From NCBI GenBank assembly GCA_000999465.1, contig LCGB01000006.1, positions 1 through 32,856 on the forward strand: a DNA stretch of 32,856 bases, in the 5' to 3' direction. Origin of the DNA: Candidatus Nomurabacteria bacterium GW2011_GWB1_43_19. GTDB taxonomy: Bacteria; Patescibacteriota; Minisyncoccia; Phycocordibacterales; UBA9973. A program made the translations under genes and the position numbers. Below the pieces are notes generated by a model. The model made no database searches and was not told the origin of the DNA. It saw only the letters and a list, made by a program, of their open reading frames with translations. Shown here one piece after another: positions 18,960 to 25,908 of the stretch (its first letter is position 1; each line of letters starts with the position of its first letter).

Positions 18960-19625
18960 TTATGGTCTGCCTTTTGACTTTTTCCACTCTTCAATTTTTT
19001 TATGGTTTCCGGAGAGCAGCACTTTCGGGACTTTGTAATTTTTTCCCCTATATTTAAAAACCTCCGGGCGGGTATAGACCTCGCTGGAGGAAACTCGTTC
19101 TTCTTCCAATGATTCATATTTACCCAGTACTCCCGGAATCTGGCGGGAAATAGAATCTATCAAAACCATTGCCGGCAGTTCTCCGCCGGTTAAGACATAA
19201 TCCCCAATTGAAATTTCTTCGGCTTTTAAAATTTTCTGCATGCGCGCATCTATCCCCTCATAGCGGCCGGAAATTAAGATAATGTCGGTATATTTTTGTT
19301 TAACCAATTTCTTCGCATAAGCCGTATTAAATTTTTTGCCGGATGGAGAAAAAAGAATTACTTTTGTTTTATTTTTCTTGCCCCGCCCTGGCGATGGTAT
19401 TTTAATTTTCGCAAAGGCTTTAAGAAAAAGTTCCGGGCGTAAAACCATGCCGGGCCCGCCGCCGTAGGGCCGATCGTCCACCCGGCGTTTCGGCTCGCAA
19501 AAATCCATTGGATTATAAAAAAGAACTTTAATTTTTTTATAATAGATTGCCCGCCCAATAATTGACTCCTTGAGATAAGAATTAAACATTTCCGGAAATA
19601 TAGTAATAATGTGAAATTTAGTCAT
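18960..19625 (-). CDS. trmD: tRNA (guanine-N1)-methyltransferase
   Basis: 'FHIITIFPEMFNSYLKESIIGRA', 'DDRPYGGGPGMVLRPE', 'ISGRYEGIDARM', 'SIGDYVLTGGELPAMVLIDSISR'. Confidence 0.97.
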   Translation of the reverse strand: MTKFHIITIFPEMFNSYLKESIIGRAIYYKKIKVLFYNPMDFCEPKRRVDDRPYGGGPGMVLRPELFLKAFAKIKIPSPGRGKKNKTKVILFSPSGKKFNTAYAKKLVKQKYTDIILISGRYEGIDARMQKILKAEEISIGDYVLTGGELPAMVLIDSISRQIPGVLGKYESLEEERVSSSEVYTRPEVFKYRGKNYKVPKVLLSGNHKKIEEWKKSKGRP

Positions 19626-19639
19626 AAAAAATTGCTGTG

Positions 19640-19667
19640 CCCGTCCGTAGCTTTAGCGAAGGGGGGT
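19640..19667. repeat. Palindromic element family B, intergenic copy (upstream of trmD)
   Basis: gtCCGTAGCtttaGCGAAGGGGGG resembles the reverse complement of the rnr copy at 20726-20755. Confidence 0.45.
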
Positions 19668-19702
19668 AATAATGTGAAAATGCATGTCTTTAAAGTATAT
19701 CA

Positions 19703-19729
19703 AAAATCCCCCTTACGGGGGATTTTTGT
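19703..19729. terminator. Bidirectional intrinsic terminator after khpA-like gene
   Basis: AAAAATCCCCCttacGGGGGATTTTT with flanking A/T tracts. Confidence 0.85.
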
Positions 19730-20071
19730 TTAAATTCCTTTCAAGTCCTCCATCGCTTGGTCTACCGTCTTAAGTGGATTTTCCGGACCGTGGGAACCCA
19801 TGTGCCCCTCCGGCCTTAAACTGCCGGCCGGCTCGTTGATTTTCAGATTAACCCGGGCATTGTTTTTCATGCCAATGATGCGAAGCAACGTGCGGATGGC
19901 CTTGGCGGTGTTTCCCATCCTTCCGATAATTTTTCCCATATCGGCCGGATTTACGGTTAGCGTTATCAGCACCCCCATTTCGTCCACCGTCCGTTCAATC
20001 TTAACGTCGTTCGGATTGTCCACCAGAGCTTTGACCACGTATTCCAGAAATATCTTGTCAGCTTCTTCCAT
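19730..20071 (-). CDS. khpA: KH-domain RNA-binding protein (KhpA-like)
   Basis: 'LEYVVKALVDNPNDVKIER...MGKIIGRMGNTAKAIRTLLRII'. Confidence 0.85.
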   Translation of the reverse strand: MEEADKIFLEYVVKALVDNPNDVKIERTVDEMGVLITLTVNPADMGKIIGRMGNTAKAIRTLLRIIGMKNNARVNLKINEPAGSLRPEGHMGSHGPENPLKTVDQAMEDLKGI

Positions 20072-20166
20072 AGTGTTTCAGAATGATTTTATTCTTTATA
20101 ATAACGCAGTGTTACGACCGATACTGCTTTCTGTAATTATACTTTACCCCACCGTGGCGGGGCAAG

Positions 20167-20487
20167 TTATTTTTTCGCTTTCAACTCTTTGCGCTTGACC
20201 GTCGGCTGTTTTCTGGGCAAAACATTCACTTTCTTGCCGACAATTACCTGGTCGTGCACTAGAAAATTATGCATGGTGTCGGAACATTTGGCGCCCTGGC
20301 TTATCCAGTATTTTATCCTCTCGGTATTCAGATTTTTTTTCGCGCTGTCGTCCTTGGCTTTCGGGTTATAAGTGCCTAGGATTTCCAAAAATTTTCCGCT
20401 TTTGGTGCTGTTCTTGGAGTCGGTCAAAACGGCCCGGAACGAAGGGTCGTTTTTTCTCCCGATTCTCTGAAATCTTATTTTCAGCAT
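20167..20487 (-). CDS. rpsP: Ribosomal protein bS16
   Basis: 'MLKIRFQRIGRKNDPSFRAVLTDSKNSTKSGKFLEILGTYNP'. Confidence 0.97.
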   Translation of the reverse strand: MLKIRFQRIGRKNDPSFRAVLTDSKNSTKSGKFLEILGTYNPKAKDDSAKKNLNTERIKYWISQGAKCSDTMHNFLVHDQVIVGKKVNVLPRKQPTVKRKELKAKK

Positions 20488-20543
20488 TTAGCGAGTTTAA
20501 CATAAATTATTAAAAAGGCAACTTTCTATGATATAGTGAAAGA

Positions 20544-22643
20544 ATGAAAGGGTCCGCAGGCAAACGCGAGGGCATTATCTCCATATCTTCCAAAGGAACG
20601 GGATATGTGGCTATCGGGGCCGAAAAAAGCAAGGGCGAGGACCCGGAAATTGATTTCCGGCATTTAAATACCGCCCTGCACGGAGACCTGGTTGAGATAA
20701 TTCTCCATCCCAAGGGACGCGGGAGGCCCGCCTCCGCCAAAGGCTACGGTAGGGCAAGGCAAACAGCCGAAGTGACAAAGATACTCTCCCGCGCCAAAAC
20801 CCGCTTCGCGGGGGTACTGGAAGAAGAAAATAAAATGTTCTTTCTGAAACCGGACGACACCAAAATGTATACGGATATCCTGATTCCCAAAGAATCGCTG
20901 AACCATGCCAAAACCGGGCAGAAAGTTTTCGCGGAAATAGTTTCATGGAAAAGCGCGCAAAAGGCCCCGCTCGGAAAAATAATAAAGATCCTGGGCCGTC
21001 CGGGCGACAACGACGCCGAAATGCATTCCATCGCGATAGAGAAGGGGTTTGATTCGGAACTGCCCGGCAAAGTGGAAGAAGAGGCAAAAAAAATAAAACG
21101 GAGCGGAATCAAAGAAACAGATTACAGAGGCCGGCGGGACTTCAGGAAAATTCTTACTTTCACGATTGACCCTTCGGACGCGAAGGACTTTGACGACGCG
21201 ATATCTTTCAGATTCCTCCCCTCCTTAAAAAAGGAGGGGGTAGGGGGTGGTAATTCAAAAGACCACTCCGCCTTCGACTCCCCTCCTCCACAAGGAGGGG
21301 AGCAGTATGAAATAGGAATACATATCGCGGATGTGTCGCATTATGTCCGGACCGGCATGGAGCTGGATAACGAAGCGCGCGAGCGGGGTACTTCGGTTTA
21401 CCTGGTGGATAGGACAATCCCGATGCTGCCGGAGACACTCTCCAACGATTTATGCAGTTTAGTCCCTCACCAGGACCGGCTGACCATGAGCGCGGTTTTT
21501 ATTGTGGATAAAAATGCCAGAGTGCGGGGCGAATGGTTCGGGCGCACGCTGATACATTCAAGAAAAAGATTCACCTACGAAGAAGCGGAACATTCAATCA
21601 AAAAACCGGGAACCCCGTTCCACCGAGAACTTTCTGTTTTGAACAATCTGGCTAAGAAATTAACCAGGGAAAGGTTCTCCCGGGGGGCGATATCGCTCGA
21701 CCAGGAAGAGGTAAAATTCGTGCTGGATTCAAAAGGAAAACCGGTCAGGGTAATAAAAAAGGAGCGGGGCGATTCCAACAGGTTGATTGAAGAATTTATG
21801 CTTTTGGCAAATAAAAAAGTCGCGGAAAAAATTACCCGAGGGCTCAATATAAATAAAGCGAAAGGAAACTCGGCCTTTATTTACCGCATCCATGACGAAC
21901 CCAGTAAAGAAAAGATGGCGGATCTGGCATTTTTCCTGCGAGGCCTGGGACACAAAGTATCCTTGCAAAACGGCCTCATCCCCAATCATGAAATAAACAA
22001 ACTTCTGGGAGGTTTGGCCACGGAAAACGCCAAGGATATAATGAGCGACACGGTGCACCGCGCGGTCATCCGGTCCATGGCCAAGGCGATTTATTCTACC
22101 AAGAATATCGGGCACTACGGGCTGGCTTTTGAATATTACACGCATTTCACCTCCCCGATCAGGAGATACCCGGATATTATGGTGCACCGAATGCTGGCCG
22201 ACTATCTGGCCGGGAAAAGGGTCAGGACAGAAAAACTGGCTGAATACGAAAAAATTGCCATCATCGCCTCCGAGCAGGAAAAGCGAGCGGCCGATGCCGA
22301 ACGGGCCTCCACAAAATACAAGCAAGTGGAGTATATGTCGGAGCATTTGGGAAAAGTTTTTGACGGAGTGGTCAGCGGGATAACCGAATGGGGAATGTAT
22401 GTGGAAGAAACGGAAACAAAGTGCGAAGGATTGGTGCGGGTGCGGGACCTCAACGACGATTTCTATGTTTTTAACGAAAAAAAGCTGGAATTGGTTGGAC
22501 AAGGTAGGAAGTCCCGACGCCCTTCGGGGTCGGGATCCCGGCCGCAAGCGTCGGGAAAAAAATACCGTCTGGGCAGCCGGGTGAAAATAAAGGTCCAGAG
22601 GGTTGACCTGGAGAGAAAAACAATAGATTATGTCCTAGCATGA
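20544..22643 (+). CDS. rnr: Ribonuclease R / RNB-domain exoribonuclease
   Basis: 'LTFTIDPSDAKDFDDAISF', 'YEIGIHIADVSHYVR', 'LVDRTIPMLPETLSNDLCSLVPHQDRLTMSAVF', 'YTHFTSPIRRYPDIMVHRML', C-terminal S1 domain. Confidence 0.97.
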   Translation: MKGSAGKREGIISISSKGTGYVAIGAEKSKGEDPEIDFRHLNTALHGDLVEIILHPKGRGRPASAKGYGRARQTAEVTKILSRAKTRFAGVLEEENKMFFLKPDDTKMYTDILIPKESLNHAKTGQKVFAEIVSWKSAQKAPLGKIIKILGRPGDNDAEMHSIAIEKGFDSELPGKVEEEAKKIKRSGIKETDYRGRRDFRKILTFTIDPSDAKDFDDAISFRFLPSLKKEGVGGGNSKDHSAFDSPPPQGGEQYEIGIHIADVSHYVRTGMELDNEARERGTSVYLVDRTIPMLPETLSNDLCSLVPHQDRLTMSAVFIVDKNARVRGEWFGRTLIHSRKRFTYEEAEHSIKKPGTPFHRELSVLNNLAKKLTRERFSRGAISLDQEEVKFVLDSKGKPVRVIKKERGDSNRLIEEFMLLANKKVAEKITRGLNINKAKGNSAFIYRIHDEPSKEKMADLAFFLRGLGHKVSLQNGLIPNHEINKLLGGLATENAKDIMSDTVHRAVIRSMAKAIYSTKNIGHYGLAFEYYTHFTSPIRRYPDIMVHRMLADYLAGKRVRTEKLAEYEKIAIIASEQEKRAADAERASTKYKQVEYMSEHLGKVFDGVVSGITEWGMYVEETETKCEGLVRVRDLNDDFYVFNEKKLELVGQGRKSRRPSGSGSRPQASGKKYRLGSRVKIKVQRVDLERKTIDYVLA
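20726..20755 (+). repeat. Palindromic element family B, in frame inside rnr
   Basis: GCCCGCCTCCGCCAAAGGCTACGGTAGGGC; encodes RPASAKGYGRA between 'DLVEIILHPK' and 'QTAEVTKIL'. Confidence 0.55.
21218..21300 (+). repeat. Double-hairpin element (family C), in frame inside the rnr catalytic domain
   Basis: CCCCTCCTTaaaaAAGGAGGGG ... CCCCTCCTccacAAGGAGGGG; encodes FLPSLKKEGVGGGNSKDHSAFDSPPPQGGE between conserved 'DDAISFR' and 'YEIGIHIADVSHYV'. Confidence 0.85.
22513..22555 (+). repeat. Palindromic element A, copy 2, in frame inside rnr S1 region
   Basis: CCCGACGC CCTTCGGGGTCGGGATCCCGGCCGCAA GCGTCGGG; 43 nt, same geometry as 7014-7056; encodes SRRPSGSGSRPQASGK. Confidence 0.8.
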
Positions 22644-24592
22644 AACATTTTTCAAACAAAAAAGGAAAAATAAAATTGGTATTGTGGACAATATTTTCCG
22701 TCCTGGTCGGAATATCCCTGGCCCTTTCTCTGTCGTTGACATTCAAAAATATCAAAAATGCGACAATATTCCAGTCAATAAAAAATGTCGCCGCGGTAAT
22801 CCAGCTTATCCCGCCGGAAGGCGCAACCGCCGTTAAAGAACCGGAAAAGCCTCAATATTATTACACCAACAAGGAAACAATTGCATTGCCTAAAATATCC
22901 GCAAAGGCCTTTCTGGTGGGTGATTTGAATACCGGAGAAGTAATACTCTCAAAAAATCAAAATCAAAAATTTCCAATTGCTTCCACCTCCAAACTAATGA
23001 CGGCGCTGGTTACGCAAACAAGTGGAATAGATGAAATTACGCAAATAACCAAAACTGCCATAGCCACGCCAGGCAAGAACGGAGGACTGCAGTTGGGAGA
23101 AAAAATAAAAGTTAATGACTTGATGTATCCCCTTCTTTTGGAATCAAGCAATGATGCGGCTGAAGCCATTGCCGAGCACTTTGGCCGAGAAAGCTTCCTC
23201 GCGAAGATGAACCAAGTAGCCGAAACACTGCTGATGACTTCAACTTCATTTACGGATCCCAGCGGGCTCTCTTCCCAGAACCAATCAACCACCGCTGACA
23301 TGTTTAAATTGGCGGGATATTTGACGCAACAATATCCCGATTTATTTAAAATTACGACTAAAAGAAGTTATTCCAATAAAAAACACAACTGGTCAAACAT
23401 CAGCCAGTTCCTGGGAGAGGAAGGATATTCGGGAGGAAAAAGCGGATACACGGATGCCGCTCGGCAAACGGTTGTTTCCCTCTTTTCGCTGCCTTTGGGA
23501 GAATCGGATTTGCGCCCTATCGCCATTACTCTCCTTAAAAGCTCCGACCGTCAAAAAGACGTGCAAAATATCCTAAAATACCTGAAGAAAAATATCTATT
23601 ACGGCGGGGTGGCAGACGCGAACACTAATTGGGTACAGGAAAAAGTCGGAATGCCCGACATCAAGGACCCGAATTTCGTGACGCTTGCCTTCGGGGGCGA
23701 CATAATGCTTGACCGCGGGGTTAAAAGTTCGGTTATAAGAAATTTCAACAACGATTATTCCGCGCTTTTTGAAAAATCAAAAGAATTATCCGAAGTATTG
23801 AAGAAATCCGACATCACCGCGGCCAATCTGGAAGGTACGGCGTCCGACCAGGGAACCGACCAAAAAAACTTGTATTCTTTCAGAATGGACCCGGCCGTCA
23901 TCCCCGCCCTGAAAGGCGCGGGCATCAGCGTTCTGTCGGTGGCCAACAACCACATCGGGGACTGGGGCCGGCTGGCCTTCATTGATACCCTCTCCCGCCT
24001 CAAGGAAAATGAAATACTTTATACCGGCGGTGGAATGAACAAGGCGGAAGCCGAGGCGCCGGCCATCGTTGAAAAATACGGAATGAGAATCGGCTTTCTG
24101 GGCTTTTCCGACAAGGGCCCGAAGTATATGGAGGCCGGGGAAGAGAAAGCGGGCATCCTGCTCGCCGGCAATCCGCGTTTTGAAGAAATAATCCGGGCCG
24201 CGGCAATGCAGGTTGATTATCTGGTGGTTTATTTCCACTTCGGCGAGGAATACCAAACCCGGCACAACGAACGCCAGGAATACCTGGCGCACAAGGCGGT
24301 GGATAGCGGCGCGAAAATTATTATCGGCAGCCATCCGCATGTTATAGAGGACACGGAGGTTTACAAAGAAAGTTATATCGCTTATTCCCTCGGCAACTTT
24401 ATCTTTGATCAGTCCTGGAGCAAGGCGACAATGCAGGGCATGCTTTTGGAAGTGAAATTAAGTCGGGACGGTTCCATCACGATCAGAAAGGACGCTACGC
24501 AGCTAAATTCCGTTTTTCAGCTGGACAGTATAATCAGGGGCAAAGAAGAAAAGGTAAAATTCCAGGAAGTAAAAACCACATTTATGCCATAA
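22640..24592 (+). CDS. Fusion: D-alanyl-D-alanine carboxypeptidase (PBP) + CapA-like metallophosphatase
   Basis: PBP motifs 'ASTSKLM' (SxxK), 'SSND' (SxN), 'GGKSGYT' (KSG); then 'LAFGGDIMLDRGV', 'SVANNHIGDWG', 'IIIGSHPHVIEDTEVY...SLGNFIFDQ'. Confidence 0.9.
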   Translation: MKHFSNKKGKIKLVLWTIFSVLVGISLALSLSLTFKNIKNATIFQSIKNVAAVIQLIPPEGATAVKEPEKPQYYYTNKETIALPKISAKAFLVGDLNTGEVILSKNQNQKFPIASTSKLMTALVTQTSGIDEITQITKTAIATPGKNGGLQLGEKIKVNDLMYPLLLESSNDAAEAIAEHFGRESFLAKMNQVAETLLMTSTSFTDPSGLSSQNQSTTADMFKLAGYLTQQYPDLFKITTKRSYSNKKHNWSNISQFLGEEGYSGGKSGYTDAARQTVVSLFSLPLGESDLRPIAITLLKSSDRQKDVQNILKYLKKNIYYGGVADANTNWVQEKVGMPDIKDPNFVTLAFGGDIMLDRGVKSSVIRNFNNDYSALFEKSKELSEVLKKSDITAANLEGTASDQGTDQKNLYSFRMDPAVIPALKGAGISVLSVANNHIGDWGRLAFIDTLSRLKENEILYTGGGMNKAEAEAPAIVEKYGMRIGFLGFSDKGPKYMEAGEEKAGILLAGNPRFEEIIRAAAMQVDYLVVYFHFGEEYQTRHNERQEYLAHKAVDSGAKIIIGSHPHVIEDTEVYKESYIAYSLGNFIFDQSWSKATMQGMLLEVKLSRDGSITIRKDATQLNSVFQLDSIIRGKEEKVKFQEVKTTFMP

Positions 24593-24604
24593 CATAGATA
24601 CTAT

Positions 24605-24623
24605 ACACAGGCGTTGCCTGTGT
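24605..24623. repeat. REP-like hairpin, left
   Basis: ACACAGGC GTT GCCTGTGT. Confidence 0.8.
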
Positions 24624-24643
24624 GTTTATGTTATACTATCCGA

Positions 24644-25279
24644 ATGGCTTTAAGGAAACAAAATTTTGCCCCTGGAGAATTTTACCATTTATATAACCGG
24701 GGCACTGAAAAAAGATTGATTTTCTTGGATAAAAATGATTATGATTACTTCTTGTTTTTGATGTATATATGTAATACTCAAAAAAGTATTAAATTAAGAG
24801 ATATTGGAAAAAATTTTAATCGAGAAAAAACCATAGTGGACATAGGAGTGTATTGTCTTATGCCAAATCATTTTCATATTTTTGTGCATGAAAAAACAGA
24901 AGGCGGTATCTCAAAATATATGCTCAAATTAATGACCGGATATTCAATGTATTTTAATAAAAAATATGAACGAACAGGAAAATTATATGAGGGAGTGTTT
25001 AAATCAAACCACGCAAGCAGTGATAGATATTTAAAGTATTTATATTCATATATACATCTTAATCCGGCCAAATTGATAGATAAAAATTGGAAAGAACATA
25101 AAAAAAGGAACTTCCATATTTTATTAAAATATGTTTTTGACTATAAGTATTCAAGTTTGAAAGAATATATGAACTCAAATTTTAAAATCGTAAATCCAAC
25201 ACCATTTCCTACTTATTTTAAAAAACCAAATGATCATAAAAAAGAACTTTTTGAATGGCTTAGTTTTGAAGAACAATAA
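24644..25279 (+). mobile_element. REP-associated tyrosine transposase (RAYT, Y1_Tnp/IS200-like)
   Basis: 'FYHLYNRGTEKRLIFLDKNDYDYFL', 'YCLMPNHFHIFVHEKTEGGISKYMLKLMTGYSMYFNKKYERTGKLYEGVFKS', 'YLYSYIHLNP'; HFH metal motif, candidate catalytic Tyr region. Confidence 0.9.
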
Positions 25280-25297
25280 AATACAAAAGAACAAAAT

Positions 25298-25316
25298 ACA
25301 CAGGCAACGCCTGTGT
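25298..25316. repeat. REP-like hairpin, right (reverse complement of left)
   Basis: ACACAGGC AAC GCCTGTGT, with A/T-extended 12-bp arms. Confidence 0.8.
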
Positions 25317-25336
25317 ATTTTCTGTCTTTAAAATAC

Positions 25337-25384
25337 CGTGTGGAAGGAAAAGTGAAGTTTCGGGAAGTGAAAACGTTTCAATAA
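25337..25384 (+). pseudogene. Relic of a 3' gene end matching the upstream PBP-CapA C-terminus
   Basis: Own translation RVEGKVKFREVKTFQ* versus ...RGKEEKVKFQEVKTTFMP* at 24592. Confidence 0.6.
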
Positions 25385-25385
25385 A

Positions 25386-25904
25386 TCAGAGATATAAATG
25401 CGGGAAAAATGCTTTGGCTACGAAGTGAAAGGCGTCGCCGAATAATTTCGAGTTTTCTTTAAGTTCCTTCTTCAATTCCGCCTCGGTAAAATACCTGCCG
25501 CTTTCGGCTTCATGGCTTAATACCGGCTTCATATCCGAGTAACTTTTATACATTACAAAAAAATGGTTTTCCTGCCGGCTAATTACAAACCGATTAAATA
25601 CTTTCTTGCCGACAAATTCATATTTAAAATCCCCCGCTAACCCAATTTCTTCCTTATTTTCCCGCTTCAGGGTTTCAATTTCCGTTTCTCCGGCGCTAAC
25701 ATGCCCGCCCACCGGAGCAACATACTGCCCCGCATCTTGGCGCCCCTCGGATGGCTTGGTAAGGAACCAGCGCCCTTTTGAATCAATCAGCTGGCTGATT
25801 ACTGTCTTGTGCAGGAGCCCCTTCTCATGCGCTTCTTTCTTGGGCACGACCTTAACAAAGTTCTCGTTCTCGTCAATTATATCTACAGATTCTTCTTGAG
25901 ACAT
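25386..25904 (-). CDS. NUDIX hydrolase (IPP isomerase-like layout)
   Basis: 'GGHVSAGETEIETLKRENKEEIGL' NUDIX box; start chosen at MSQEES to avoid overlap with smc. Confidence 0.85.
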   Translation of the reverse strand: MSQEESVDIIDENENFVKVVPKKEAHEKGLLHKTVISQLIDSKGRWFLTKPSEGRQDAGQYVAPVGGHVSAGETEIETLKRENKEEIGLAGDFKYEFVGKKVFNRFVISRQENHFFVMYKSYSDMKPVLSHEAESGRYFTEAELKKELKENSKLFGDAFHFVAKAFFPHLYL

Positions 25905-25908
25905 ATTT

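Noticed and set aside
21729-22547. 272-aa minus-strand ORF opposite rnr
   Set aside because: Shadow ORF of a well-supported RNase R coding region; no recognisable motifs.
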